The position numbers and the translations under genes were made by a program. From positions 1-64,000 of the forward strand of contig JAUQWS010000060.1 of assembly GCA_030835025.1 (NCBI GenBank): DNA of 64,000 bases. The letters are read 5' to 3'. Of the stretch, positions 1 to 10,369 are shown piece after piece. Every line of letters begins with the position of its first letter. The first letter of the stretch is position 1. The notes under the pieces were generated by a model. That model saw nothing but the letters and a program-made list of their open reading frames with translations, ran no database searches and was not told where the DNA came from. Source of the stretch: Ignavibacteria bacterium (lineage in GTDB: Bacteria; Bacteroidota; Ignavibacteria; Tepidaquicellales; OLB5).

Positions 1-303
1 TATCTGAAGATAATAAATCTGATAGTCCATTACGAAATGAAGAACTTTGCCCTGCTCAAGCATCTGATAATATCAACATATCGTTACCTTTACAAACGGG
101 AAAAGCTTTTCAGGCTTGAACAGCTCATCATAGAATTCATAAGGAAACTTCCTGAAATCAAGAATGAACACGATCTTGAATTCATGTTCGGCAAGTTTAC
201 TAAAAAGCTTAGTGTATTAAGCAAAGATAAATATGAAAGAAATGCTTTTGAATATTTTGATTATCTTAAATGGATCAAAAGTAAATCTACAGCAGAAATC
301 TAG
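1..303 (+). CDS. C-terminal fragment of a truncated hypothetical protein (alpha-helical, ORF open to the window edge)
   Basis: Frame is open from base 1 through the first ATG at 37 to the stop at 301-303; helical, charged composition. Confidence 0.55.
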   Translation, partial: YLKIINLIVHYEMKNFALLKHLIISTYRYLYKREKLFRLEQLIIEFIRKLPEIKNEHDLEFMFGKFTKKLSVLSKDKYERNAFEYFDYLKWIKSKSTAEI

Positions 304-2306
304 TTTCTCACAAACACTATACCAAGGCCGCCTCCTTTAGCGAGCCGGAAAGTCCTTGAATCGGAAGAAGTGACTTTTTCACTTGTGATTTTTACATTTC
401 CGGGGTTCGAATCCGCATCCGGAGCATCTGTGTAGTATTCTGCTTTAAAATTGCCGGGGCCAAGAAAACCCAGATCTATCTCAACTTCCCGTGCATTCCA
501 GTCGGTCAATGCACCAACAAACCATTTATTGCCGTTTTTACGCGCAATAACAGCATAATCACCTATTTCGCCACCCAATACTATTGTCGAATCCCATGTT
601 GCCGGAACCTGTTTAATAAAGCTGAACTCAGGAAGTTTCTCGTATATCTTAGGTGATTCACACAGTGAAACAATGCCCGATTCGAACACTACAAGCATTG
701 CCATCTGACTTGCCCGGGTACCCTTTGTCATTGGAAGTTTCCACCTTCCAATATAGGCTTCCTCGGTTGAGTTTGTCATAGAACCGGGGGTATAATCCAT
801 TGGACCTGCAACCATTCTGGTAAAAGGTAAAGTCACATAATAATCAGGATTCGGAAGACCGGTTATCCATCTTGCATACTCATTACCCAAAACCCCTTCG
901 TAAGAAAGAATATTGGGATACGTCCTGCTTAACCCGTCCGGCTTATAGGCACCATGGAAAGTAACGAACATTTTTCTCTTGGCGCAGGCTTCGGCCGTTC
1001 GTTTGTAAAAATCCGTCATATACTGATCATCTCTATCCATAAAATCAACTTTAATTCCTTTAATCCCAAGGCTTTCATAATAATTTAATGCTTCTTCAAA
1101 CTGGCGTTCTAGCTCAAACCAAACTACCCACAATATAAGCCCTACTCCTTTTTGTTTCGCATATGCAGCAATCATAGGAAGGTCAAGCTCCGGGAGCGAT
1201 TTAGTAATATCGTGAATCAAGTCTTCTCTTATTTCCATAAACCAGCCATACCATCCTCCGTCAAGAGTAACGTATTCTATTCCGTTAGCCGAAGCAAAAT
1301 CTATATAATATTTCACTGTATTATTGGCCAGTATCTGGTAACCGAATGAAGGGTCAAAACCCCGTTCTTCTGCCCACCAGCTCCACGTTGATCTTCCCGG
1401 TTTAATCCAGTCATCGGGTCTCTGTAACTTTGTAGGTTGGTTCAGATTCAAAAGCAATGTTGATTCAATCAGCACTCCCGGCCTGTTACCAATAATGAAT
1501 ACACGCCAGGGTGTTACTGCGGGTGTTTTTCCTTTAACCGAGATGTTGTTGTCGGCTAAATCGGGTGAAAGTTTGCTTTTCAAAGTGAATCCTTTTTCCT
1601 TTACAAGGTACATTCCTGCATAATCAACAATTGCTGCTTCAGTCAAACACAGAAAACTTTCCTTGCTCACTTTCATTGTAAGAGGAAGTGTAATATACGG
1701 GAAGAAACTTGTTGAATCTCCGGGCGAATTATCAATATTGCTCAGATTGTACTTTCTGTATTCACCTTCATAACTGTGCTTGAATCGGTCTTTCTTCATT
1801 GCCCAACAGGTGTAATCTCCGGCAAAATTGAAATATGATTCTTCAGTGGAAAGCACAAACTCGCTGAAACCGTCTTGAAGGGGAATACCATAGCGGAAAG
1901 CTGCCCCATCATCGTATGCTCTGAAATAAATATCAATCTTTCTTCCGCTGCCGTTAGTTTCACCAAGGGTGATCTTTGTTTCATTGCAGTAATTACGCGA
2001 ATATCTTGATTTCCCCGATATTATCGGGAAGGTTTCATCTATTGAGTTTCTTTCTATTGACAGGACTTTAAATCCGCTTGAGAGCATTCCGCTACTCTTG
2101 AAATTCAGTCCAAGCTTTGACCAGTTCAACATGTCATTGTTTTCGAACGAAACCCGGTAATAGGGTGTTCCGTAATTATCCAGCTTGAAGCTTATTGTAA
2201 TATTTCCTGATGGTGAAGTTGTTTCTATATCTGCTGAAAATACATAAGAATTAATAAGAAAGAGCTGAAATATCAGCAGTGCGCAAAATGTGAATTTTCT
2301 GTTCAT
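300..2306 (-). CDS. Secreted glycoside hydrolase family 97 (alpha-glucosidase/alpha-galactosidase-like)
   Basis: GRSTWSWWAEERGFDPSFGYQ, EYVTLDGGWYGW, GIKGIKVDFMDRDDQ and FHGAYKPDGLSRTYPN motifs typical of GH97; signal peptide beginning MNRKFTFCALLIFQLFLINS makes 2306 a better start than 2366. Confidence 0.88.
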   Translation of the reverse strand: MNRKFTFCALLIFQLFLINSYVFSADIETTSPSGNITISFKLDNYGTPYYRVSFENNDMLNWSKLGLNFKSSGMLSSGFKVLSIERNSIDETFPIISGKSRYSRNYCNETKITLGETNGSGRKIDIYFRAYDDGAAFRYGIPLQDGFSEFVLSTEESYFNFAGDYTCWAMKKDRFKHSYEGEYRKYNLSNIDNSPGDSTSFFPYITLPLTMKVSKESFLCLTEAAIVDYAGMYLVKEKGFTLKSKLSPDLADNNISVKGKTPAVTPWRVFIIGNRPGVLIESTLLLNLNQPTKLQRPDDWIKPGRSTWSWWAEERGFDPSFGYQILANNTVKYYIDFASANGIEYVTLDGGWYGWFMEIREDLIHDITKSLPELDLPMIAAYAKQKGVGLILWVVWFELERQFEEALNYYESLGIKGIKVDFMDRDDQYMTDFYKRTAEACAKRKMFVTFHGAYKPDGLSRTYPNILSYEGVLGNEYARWITGLPNPDYYVTLPFTRMVAGPMDYTPGSMTNSTEEAYIGRWKLPMTKGTRASQMAMLVVFESGIVSLCESPKIYEKLPEFSFIKQVPATWDSTIVLGGEIGDYAVIARKNGNKWFVGALTDWNAREVEIDLGFLGPGNFKAEYYTDAPDADSNPGNVKITSEKVTSSDSRTFRLAKGGGLGIVFVRN

Positions 2307-2472
2307 ATTGTTACAATTTGAGAAATCTGATTTTAAAATACAGTGTATTTTGAAATTAAGGGGCAAATTCTTTACTTACTACTGTATTTTCGTTAGGTTA
2401 GCATTTAAAATTTCCTTAATTTTGTAGTCCTTTGTTGTTAATTTCGTCATTCTTTCTGAATCATCAGGCAAA

Positions 2473-3777
2473 ATGCATAAATCTGTTTCATTACATACAC
2501 TAGGCTGCAAGCTGAATTACTCCGAGACCTCGACGCTTGCCTCAAGGTTCTCAGCAGGCGGTTTTGAGCTCAGGGAGTTCGGTGAGCGTTCAGATATATT
2601 TGTGCTCAACACATGTTCTGTAACAGATAATGCTGATAAGGAGTGCCGTCAGATAATCCGAAGCGTGCTCAATTCAAATCCGGATACATACATAATAGTT
2701 ACCGGGTGTTATGCCCAGCTTCAGCCGGACGAAATATCTGCGATTCACGGAGTTGATCTGATACTTGGTTCAAACGAGAAGTTTAAGCTCTTTGATTATG
2801 CAGAGAATTTCGAGAAAAAGGATCTCTCTTGTGTATTCACGTCACCCATTAATGAAATAACAGAATTTGATTATGCTTATTCCTCGGATGTTGAATCCCG
2901 TACGCGTGCTTTTTTGAAAATCCAGGATGGCTGCGATTATAACTGCTCTTTCTGCACAATTCCTATGGCAAGAGGCGGCTCAAGGAGTCTTGAATTGAGT
3001 AAGGTGATAGATAATGCAAAGAAGCTGCTAGACCTTGGCTATAAGGAAATGGTATTAACCGGAGTTAATACCGGTGATTATATGTATAAATTAGGAACTG
3101 ATAAATTCAAATTGATCGATGTACTAAATGAACTGGATAAGCTGGATATTCCGAGAATAAGAATAAGTTCAATAGAACCAAATCTTCTGACCGATGACAT
3201 CATCCAGCTCGTGAGCTCTTCGGAAAAATTCTGTAAACATTTTCATATTCCGCTTCAAAGCGGGGATGTGGAAATCCTGAAGCTTATGCGGAGGCGGTAC
3301 AACAGAGATCAATATGAAGAGCTTATACACAAACTGAATTCTGCAATTCCGAAATTGGGCATTGGTGTTGATGTAATTGTCGGGTTTCCGGGTGAAACTG
3401 AAGAGAGATTTGAAAATACGTTCATGTTCCTGGAATTACTGCCGGTCAGTTATCTGCATGTATTCAGTTATTCTGAAAGAAGAAATACACATGCCATTAC
3501 TCTGCCGGGAAGAGTAGATACTTCCGAAAGAAAAAAAAGGAGCAGAATACTAAGGGAGCTTTCCAACAAAAAGAAACTTCAGTTCTATTCAAAGAATCAT
3601 GGTAATTCTCATAACGTACTTTTTGAAACTATAAAGGATGATGATCACATTTACGGATTTACTGAAAATTATATAAAAGTCAGGGTTCCCGCAAGACCTG
3701 AACTTGAGAACACAATCGTTCCGTTTACAATTACAAGGACAGAGTCATACAATTATGCCGAGGGCGAGGCTGGCTGA
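2473..3777 (+). CDS. mtaB: tRNA (N6-L-threonylcarbamoyladenosine(37)-C2)-methylthiotransferase MtaB
   Basis: TLGCKLNYSET N-terminus, radical SAM CDYNCSFCTIP motif, C-terminal TRAM-like region. Confidence 0.9.
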   Translation: MHKSVSLHTLGCKLNYSETSTLASRFSAGGFELREFGERSDIFVLNTCSVTDNADKECRQIIRSVLNSNPDTYIIVTGCYAQLQPDEISAIHGVDLILGSNEKFKLFDYAENFEKKDLSCVFTSPINEITEFDYAYSSDVESRTRAFLKIQDGCDYNCSFCTIPMARGGSRSLELSKVIDNAKKLLDLGYKEMVLTGVNTGDYMYKLGTDKFKLIDVLNELDKLDIPRIRISSIEPNLLTDDIIQLVSSSEKFCKHFHIPLQSGDVEILKLMRRRYNRDQYEELIHKLNSAIPKLGIGVDVIVGFPGETEERFENTFMFLELLPVSYLHVFSYSERRNTHAITLPGRVDTSERKKRSRILRELSNKKKLQFYSKNHGNSHNVLFETIKDDDHIYGFTENYIKVRVPARPELENTIVPFTITRTESYNYAEGEAG

Positions 3778-4295
3778 TGGATATTTATATTGTCAGGCAC
3801 GGAGTGGCTGCAGATCTTGACCATGACATGGCTGAAGAGAGCTATCGCTATTTGACAGTACACGGCAGGAATCACTGCAAGATCGTTGCTCAGCGTCTTA
3901 AAGACCTTAAAGTAAAATTCGACGTTATGATATCCAGCCCGCTTGTAAGAGCAATACAGACCGCAGAGGTTTTTGCATCAGTTTTGAAATTTGACAATGA
4001 AATAAAAACAGCCATAGAACTTATTGGCGGAAGTTCGTACAGCCGTTTTTTGCAGCTTCTGAAAAGAAATTCTCACCATAAGAGCATAGGTATATTTGCA
4101 CACGCGCCTGATGTAAACACGTTTGCCCTAAGCCTGATAAAAAGTCAAAATCTTAAAGACCTGCAGCTGAATTTCAAGAATTCAAGTGTGTGCAAGATAA
4201 AGTTCGACCCTGCGACGGAAAACGGAAGCTTCGAATGGTTCCTTAACTCAGAGAACATGAAGCTTACTGAATTTCCCGGCAACTCAAAAATATAA
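3777..4295 (+). CDS. sixA: SixA-type phosphohistidine phosphatase (histidine phosphatase superfamily)
   Basis: MDIYIVRHGVA RHG motif, ISSPLVRAIQTAEV, second catalytic His in FAHAPDV; overlaps the mtaB stop. Confidence 0.82.
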   Translation: MDIYIVRHGVAADLDHDMAEESYRYLTVHGRNHCKIVAQRLKDLKVKFDVMISSPLVRAIQTAEVFASVLKFDNEIKTAIELIGGSSYSRFLQLLKRNSHHKSIGIFAHAPDVNTFALSLIKSQNLKDLQLNFKNSSVCKIKFDPATENGSFEWFLNSENMKLTEFPGNSKI

Positions 4296-4351
4296 GAAGT
4301 AATTAGTAACGGAAGTACGAATAAAGCTTGACAACCTCCCTTATCAGACTA

Positions 4352-5356
4352 TTATAGATCTTTCACGGGTGCAGGTATAAACGAACTTATGAACATCCAG
4401 ATTGCAAATAGCCCGAGCAGTTTTCTCACAATCCCAAGTTCTTGCGGATCGTAAAAAGGCGGATGATCGATCTTGATCACAAAAAATATGAGCAGCAGCC
4501 AAACGCCCCACATAATAGAACCATAATCCTGATAATTTGCCAATTCAAAATAGTTAAGGACCCCAATAATTGTCATTACAAAAAGCAAAACGAAAAAGAT
4601 TCTCGCAATTATCCTGTGTTTTGAACCGAGGAGTGCATACGTAATATGACCACCATCAAGCTGCCCCACGGGCATCAGGTTTAAAGAAGTAACAAACAGA
4701 CCGAACCAACCAGCACACAAATACGGATAATGATAAATCTCGTTCATTGGAGGCAAAAAACCATTTACGGGAATCGGTATAATCTTCTTCAGTAAAAAGT
4801 ATAACAAGGTATCCGAAAAGGTCAATCCGCCGGCCGGAATTCCGGTCAATGCGTATTCAGGGTGAATGGAATAAAGATAGTCAATTGGGGGCAGATTCAT
4901 AAGTCCATACACAAGAGTACCTGCTGCAATTACATACCCGGCGATAGGGCCGGAAATACCGATATCAAAAAGAGCTTTCCTTGATTTAATATGGTCCTTA
5001 ATTCTTATCACCGCACCCATTGTTCCGAAATTACCCTCAACAAAGGGGAAAGGAATATAGAAAGGTAGTGTAACTTTTATCTTGTGATATCTTGCCGCAA
5101 AGTAATGTCCAAACTCGTGGAATGTCAGAAATAAAAGTATTAAGAACGAATAAGTCAGCCCGATTGAAAAATTCCCCAGATCATACGGGTCTTTCCCAAC
5201 CCAAAAAACACCGGCAAGTGTAGTTGTAACCACACTTGCACCAAACAAAACAATGTTTACCCAAATACCAAGCGGTTTTTTCTTCCCGGAAAGCTCACTG
5301 CTAAAAAGTGTTTCTTGTTGAGACTGGCTGCTGATATTTTGAATTTCTTCTGCCAA
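4352..5356 (-). CDS. Site-2 protease family (M50) membrane metalloprotease
   Basis: HEFGHYFAAR (HExxH) and LNLMPVGQLDGGHI motifs in a multi-TM protein. Confidence 0.87.
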   Translation of the reverse strand: MAEEIQNISSQSQQETLFSSELSGKKKPLGIWVNIVLFGASVVTTTLAGVFWVGKDPYDLGNFSIGLTYSFLILLFLTFHEFGHYFAARYHKIKVTLPFYIPFPFVEGNFGTMGAVIRIKDHIKSRKALFDIGISGPIAGYVIAAGTLVYGLMNLPPIDYLYSIHPEYALTGIPAGGLTFSDTLLYFLLKKIIPIPVNGFLPPMNEIYHYPYLCAGWFGLFVTSLNLMPVGQLDGGHITYALLGSKHRIIARIFFVLLFVMTIIGVLNYFELANYQDYGSIMWGVWLLLIFFVIKIDHPPFYDPQELGIVRKLLGLFAIWMFISSFIPAPVKDL

Positions 5357-5555
5357 ATTTCTATATGGTTTAATACAAAGTTAACGGAGTACCCGTTATT
5401 AAAAAGGAAATAATTATTCATGGCGGGATTCCAATTCGTGAATAGGTTCGCATATCTGCTTTTTGCTTAATAACCCAAACCGAATATGATATCCTTATCA
5501 TTCTGTGCAAGAATACACAGAGATATATTATTGAATTTAATAAATCAAAACTTAG

Positions 5556-5568
5556 TGCTAATTTAGCA
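5556..5568. promoter_or_regulatory. Palindrome TGCTAA-T-TTAGCA upstream of ndk (possible operator)
   Basis: Perfect 6-bp inverted repeat around one base, 35 bp upstream of the ndk ATG. Confidence 0.35.
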
Positions 5569-5602
5569 TTATCTGTTAACAATTATAATAACAATACTTT
5601 AG

Positions 5603-6019
5603 ATGAAAGAAAGAACACTCGCTATTTTGAAACCGGATTGCCTGGAAAAAAGGGTCCAGGGCAAAGTGATACAGCACATAATTGATGCGGGATTCGGGAT
5701 TAAGGGCATGAGGCTGCTGAGTTTAAGCGAAGATTCAGCAAAAAAATTCTACGCAGTTCATAAGGAAAGACCGTTCTATGTTGAACTTGTTGCGTATATG
5801 ACTTCAGGACCGGTGATTCCTCTTTGCCTGGAGAAAGACAATGCCGTTGCTGATTTCAGGAAACTCATCGGGGCTACTAATCCGGCTAATGCAGAAGAAG
5901 GCACTATACGAAAAATGTACGCTGATTCAATTGAGCGAAACATAGTTCATGGTTCAGATTCACCTGAAAATGCAAAGAACGAGATTTCCCATTTCTTCAA
6001 AGATAGTGACTTAGTCTAG
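5603..6019 (+). CDS. ndk: Nucleoside diphosphate kinase
   Basis: [11 protein letters not shown]-terminus, [12 protein letters not shown] active-site motif. Confidence 0.93.
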   Translation: MKERTLAILKPDCLEKRVQGKVIQHIIDAGFGIKGMRLLSLSEDSAKKFYAVHKERPFYVELVAYMTSGPVIPLCLEKDNAVADFRKLIGATNPANAEEGTIRKMYADSIERNIVHGSDSPENAKNEISHFFKDSDLV

Positions 6020-6037
6020 TCATAACTGTTTTTTCGC

Positions 6038-6070
6038 CTCTACGCCTCTTCTATTAGGAGAGGCATAGAG
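6038..6070. repeat. Stable hairpin CTCTAcGCCTCT/AGAGGCaTAGAG downstream of ndk
   Basis: 11 paired bases with one internal mismatch; no downstream T-tract on the + strand. Confidence 0.5.
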
Positions 6071-6127
6071 AGAGTTACTCCATCCATCCTGACGAGCAGA
6101 TTTCCGTATTAACCGGTTTATTAACTA

Positions 6128-6158
6128 TTGACAAAGTGAACACTTTGCCTTATCTTTG
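6128..6158 (+). promoter_or_regulatory. Promoter of the lrp-glnA-glnA unit: TTGACA-N17-TATCTTTG with an internal CAAAGTG-AA-CACTTTG palindrome
   Basis: TTGACA 6128-6133, TATCTTTG 6151-6158; perfect 7-bp inverted repeat at 6132-6147 lies between the two elements. Confidence 0.7.
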
Positions 6159-6230
6159 CAGGTATAGAATAATATATACCTTACTAATTAAGATTTTTTA
6201 TCAATAATTCCTTAATTATTTAGGAGACCA

Positions 6231-6701
6231 TTGGGCCATTCCGTAGACGATACCGATTTTAAGATCCTTGAGCTGCTTCAATCTGATGCCCGGATAAAGC
6301 GAAACGATATTGCCGAAAAGATCGGGCTTTCGCTCCCATCTGTTACAGACAGGATGAACAAGCTTGAAGAAAGCGGAATAATTGAGTCGTACTTCACAAA
6401 GCTTAACCATAAATCCCTCGGGAAAGATATCACTGCATTCATTTTTGTTACCAGCGATTCATCGGCTCATTACAGAGATTTTATTTCACACGCACAGCAG
6501 AATCCTGAAATACTTGAATGCCATTCAGTCACCGGCGACGGCTCTCACATACTTAAAATAAGGACATCAAACACATCATCTCTTGAAAAACTGCTGGCAA
6601 AGATCCAGTCATGGAAGGGCGTCCGTTCAACACGCACTTCTATTGTCCTTTCAACACACAAGGAAACACTTTCAATTGACCTAAAACAACAAAAGAAATG
6701 A
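6231..6701 (+). CDS. Lrp/AsnC family transcriptional regulator
   Basis: DDTDFKILELLQSDARIKRNDIAEKIGLSLPSVTDRMNKLEESGII winged-HTH signature plus RAM-like C-terminal domain; TTG start. Confidence 0.87.
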   Translation: MGHSVDDTDFKILELLQSDARIKRNDIAEKIGLSLPSVTDRMNKLEESGIIESYFTKLNHKSLGKDITAFIFVTSDSSAHYRDFISHAQQNPEILECHSVTGDGSHILKIRTSNTSSLEKLLAKIQSWKGVRSTRTSIVLSTHKETLSIDLKQQKK

Positions 6702-8080
6702 CTACCAATACAGTTCAGAACATAAACCGCTTAATTAAGGAAAAGAACATCGAAGTTGTTGACCTTAAGTGCATAGACCTGACAGGAAGGCTTCACCACG
6801 TTTCGCTTCCTGTCTTCCCGAACATCATTCAAAACCTCATTAGTGAAGGTGTAGGGTTCGACGGCTCAAGCTACGGTTTCCGCAAAGTCGAAAACAGCGA
6901 TATGATACTTATTCCTGACCTTGAAACAATGTTCATAGATCCTTTCAGAGATACACCAACCCTTAGCTTTTATGCAAACATATATCTTACGGGCGATACA
7001 CGAACACCGTTCTCGCAGGATGGCAGGCATATTGCAAGGCTGGCCGAGGCTCTGGTGAAGAAGTACACAGGGAGCGATACTTCATGGTGGGGTCCCGAAT
7101 TCGAGTTCTACATTTTCTCGAAAGTAAAATACGATACACGCACATCAGCTTCTTATTATGAGATAGATCATGCAGAGGAGTTTTTCGCCAATGCATATCA
7201 CGCGGCAAATCCTTTTGACGTGTATGATGACTTTCGAGATAAAGCCTGTAAGACACTTAAAGAATTCGGGATCAAAGTGAAGTACCACCATCACGAAACC
7301 GGCGAGCGGGGGCAGCAGGAAATCGAAACGTATTTCGAGCCGCTCTTAAAAACCTCTGATAATATCGTTACAGTCAAATATGCATTATTTAATCTTGCCA
7401 AAAAGAATGATATTCACATAACATTCATGCCAAAACCCATGTTCAAGCAGCCCGGCAGCGGTATGCATTTACATACGTTCTTAACCAATAAAGGCAAGAA
7501 CTCATTTTATAAAAAAGGCGAGTATGGTAACATCAACCAAACCGGCAGATACTTCATAGGCGGGCTGCTTAAGAACGGCAGAGTGCTTTCGGCGTTCACT
7601 AATCCCAGCACCAATTCATACAAACGCCTTGTGCCCGGATTTGAAGCTCCCGTTGCTCTAACCTACAGCAAAGGAAACCGCTCCTCTGCGATCAGGATAC
7701 CATCTTACATTTCGAATCCGGAAATGACGCGCTTTGAATACCGGCCGCCGGACTTTACTGCTAATCCCTACCTGTGCCTCTCGGCAGTGCTGATGGCCGG
7801 CATAGACGGTATAATTAACAAGATCGATCCTGTCAAAGAAGGTTTCGGTCCGTTCGATAAGAACATTATTGATCACTCACACGGCGAAACAGTAAACTTT
7901 CTGCCGCGAAATCTTGAAGAATCACTGGATGCTCTGGAGTCAGACAGTCGTTTCCTGGGGCGCGATAATGTTTTTTCTGATGAACTCATAAAACAGTGGA
8001 TAGAGAACAAACACAAAGAGATCAATTCTATCAATACAATGCCTCATCCGTTTGAATATAAAATGTATTTTACATTATAA
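6698..8080 (+). CDS. Glutamine synthetase family protein (paralog 1)
   Basis: [59 protein letters not shown] motifs. Confidence 0.87.
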   Translation: MTTNTVQNINRLIKEKNIEVVDLKCIDLTGRLHHVSLPVFPNIIQNLISEGVGFDGSSYGFRKVENSDMILIPDLETMFIDPFRDTPTLSFYANIYLTGDTRTPFSQDGRHIARLAEALVKKYTGSDTSWWGPEFEFYIFSKVKYDTRTSASYYEIDHAEEFFANAYHAANPFDVYDDFRDKACKTLKEFGIKVKYHHHETGERGQQEIETYFEPLLKTSDNIVTVKYALFNLAKKNDIHITFMPKPMFKQPGSGMHLHTFLTNKGKNSFYKKGEYGNINQTGRYFIGGLLKNGRVLSAFTNPSTNSYKRLVPGFEAPVALTYSKGNRSSAIRIPSYISNPEMTRFEYRPPDFTANPYLCLSAVLMAGIDGIINKIDPVKEGFGPFDKNIIDHSHGETVNFLPRNLEESLDALESDSRFLGRDNVFSDELIKQWIENKHKEINSINTMPHPFEYKMYFTL

Positions 8081-8104
8081 ATAAATAAGGAGAGAAAAAT
8101 AAAA

Positions 8105-9532
8105 ATGGCAGCAAACTCGGCAGCAGTCAAAAACGTTCTTGCAATGATAAAAAAGCACGACGTGAAAATGATCGACTTCCGTTTCACAGATCTTCCCGGG
8201 CAGTGGCAGCATTTCAGCATTCCTGCCAAACACCTTGATGAAAAAGTTTTTTCAGAAGGGCTTGGATTTGACGGCTCATCAATTAGAGGATGGAAATCAA
8301 TAAATGAATCGGATATGCTTATCTTCCCCGATCCGGGTACAGCCGTTATTGATCCGTTTATGGGTGTGACAAATCTTTCTATGATCTGTGATATCCATAG
8401 TCCGCTTACCGGAGAGCCGTATGACCGCGACCCGAGGTTTATAGCAAAAAAAGCCGAGGATTACCTACGCTCAACAAAAATTGCAGATACTATCTATTGC
8501 GGGCCTGAAGCCGAGTTTTTCATTCTAGACCATGTTGCATATAATGTAAACGAATACAGCAGCTGGTACAAGGTTGATTCACGTGAGGGCTTCTGGAACA
8601 CAGGTTCTGAGCTTGAAGCGAATTTGGGGCACAAGATCCGGATGAAAGAAGGATATTTTCCTGTACCGCCGGCAGATTCAACCAATGATATAAGAAATGC
8701 AATGGTTGAACATTTGATGAATGCCGGAATTGACGTTGAAACACAGCATCATGAAGTGGCAACAGGCGGACAGGCTGAAATAGATTACAGATTCTGCCCG
8801 ATGCGCGAGTGCGCCGATAAACTGATGATGTTTAAATACATTGTGAAGAACACTGCAAGAAGTTTCGGAAAGACCGCAACGTTTATGCCAAAGCCTATCT
8901 TCGGGGATAACGGAAGCGGAATGCATACTCATCAGAGCTTGTGGAAAGGCGGCAAACCGCTTTTTGCAGGTGATGAATATGCGGGCTTGAGCGAAACCGC
9001 TCTCTATTATATCGGCGGATTATTGAAACATGCTCCTTCCCTGCTTGCACTTACAAATCCGACAACAAATTCATACAAACGACTCGTTCCGGGTTATGAG
9101 GCACCGGTGAACCTCGCATACTCCAAAGCCAATCGAAGTGCAGCTATCCGGATACCGATGTATTCTGAAAGCCCCAAGGCAAAGCGTGTTGAGTTCCGCT
9201 GCCCTGATGGTACTGCAAATCCATACCTCGCATTTTCTGCAATGCTTATGGCGGGAATTGACGGCATTAAGAACAAGATCCACCCCGGTGATGCAATGGA
9301 AATGGATATATATCACTTAAGCAGCAAGGAACTTAAGAGGATTCCGCAGGCGCCCGATAATCTTGAATCAGCGCTTGAACATTTGCAGAACGATAATGAA
9401 TATCTGAAAGCCGGCGGCGTTTTCACTGATGAACTGATAGAAACCTGGGTAAACTACAAGATGGAAAATGAAGTCAAGCCGATGGCTCTAAGGCCGCATC
9501 CATATGAATTCCATTTGTATTACGAAGTCTAA
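8105..9532 (+). CDS. glnA: Type I glutamine synthetase (paralog 2)
   Basis: [73 protein letters not shown] motifs. Confidence 0.93.
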   Translation: MAANSAAVKNVLAMIKKHDVKMIDFRFTDLPGQWQHFSIPAKHLDEKVFSEGLGFDGSSIRGWKSINESDMLIFPDPGTAVIDPFMGVTNLSMICDIHSPLTGEPYDRDPRFIAKKAEDYLRSTKIADTIYCGPEAEFFILDHVAYNVNEYSSWYKVDSREGFWNTGSELEANLGHKIRMKEGYFPVPPADSTNDIRNAMVEHLMNAGIDVETQHHEVATGGQAEIDYRFCPMRECADKLMMFKYIVKNTARSFGKTATFMPKPIFGDNGSGMHTHQSLWKGGKPLFAGDEYAGLSETALYYIGGLLKHAPSLLALTNPTTNSYKRLVPGYEAPVNLAYSKANRSAAIRIPMYSESPKAKRVEFRCPDGTANPYLAFSAMLMAGIDGIKNKIHPGDAMEMDIYHLSSKELKRIPQAPDNLESALEHLQNDNEYLKAGGVFTDELIETWVNYKMENEVKPMALRPHPYEFHLYYEV

Positions 9533-9565
9533 GAGTAGAAAAGCAAAAAGTAAAAAAGAAGTATT

Positions 9566-9597
9566 AAAAAATAAGGGGCTGGTCCCCTTATTTTTTT
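9566..9597 (+). terminator. Intrinsic terminator after the glnA pair
   Basis: AAAAAATAAGGGG-CTGGT-CCCCTTATTTTTT, a perfect 13-bp stem ending in a T-tract. Confidence 0.92.
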
Positions 9598-9682
9598 ATT
9601 TGCTGATGATTTTGGTGTCTTCAAATATTGGAATCAAAAATCAACATTGCTTTGTTCTATTATTAGCAATATTTTAAGATAA

Positions 9683-10306
9683 ATGAACTCAAATAAATAC
9701 ATATTCATCAGTTTTCTTACAATTTCCGTGTTCTTAGGGTCAACTTCGTATTCCCAGGAAAAGAAGAAAATTCCGATACCGGGCATTTACAGCACCGGCT
9801 TAAGTGATAACCGCATTCCTCTTGCTGACGGCGAAACCGACCCGCATTACATTCTTTCTATGAGTGATGACCCGGGTTTTCCCGGACCCGAGAGCAAAGT
9901 GGTTTTCTCCTATGGATTCCCGATGAATCCATGGATATATAATGACAACGACTCCAAATGGATTGCGCCTCGCGCTGATGCAGGAGAGTTCAATGCACCC
10001 GGAACATATGTATATACACTGGCTTTTTCTCTCGGAGCGTTTAAACATGAAACTGCAGAAGTCAGGGGATTCTGGACAACCGATAATAGCGGAATGGATA
10101 TTATATTGAATGGCAAGAGTACAGGATATTCTACCGCATATAATTCATTTGCATTCGGTTTTTTCCCGTTTGAAATGAAAACAGGATTCTCTGAGGGACT
10201 GAATACGATCTCTTTTGTCGTTATTAACGGTGAAGCACCAACCGGACTCAGAGTTGTTATATATGGCGAGGCAGAGCCCAAAGACTTCGCAGAAAATAAT
10301 CCGTAA
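9683..10306 (+). CDS. Secreted hypothetical protein
   Basis: N-terminal signal peptide (MNSNKYIFISFLTISVFLGSTSYSQ); no recognised domain. Confidence 0.7.
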   Translation: MNSNKYIFISFLTISVFLGSTSYSQEKKKIPIPGIYSTGLSDNRIPLADGETDPHYILSMSDDPGFPGPESKVVFSYGFPMNPWIYNDNDSKWIAPRADAGEFNAPGTYVYTLAFSLGAFKHETAEVRGFWTTDNSGMDIILNGKSTGYSTAYNSFAFGFFPFEMKTGFSEGLNTISFVVINGEAPTGLRVVIYGEAEPKDFAENNP

Positions 10307-10369
10307 AAGACTGGCTTGTTGAGCCTGTGAAATCCCGACTTACTCCTAGCCTGCTGCTTTATAATCAGT

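Noticed and set aside
402-414. tRNA T-arm-like GGGGTTCGAATCC
   Set aside because: Lies inside the GH97 CDS (- strand peptide ..ADSNPG..) and no acceptor, D or anticodon arm surrounds it.
6038-6070. ndk hairpin as a classical intrinsic terminator
   Set aside because: The T-tract is on the 5' side on the + strand, not after the stem, so it is listed only as a hairpin.
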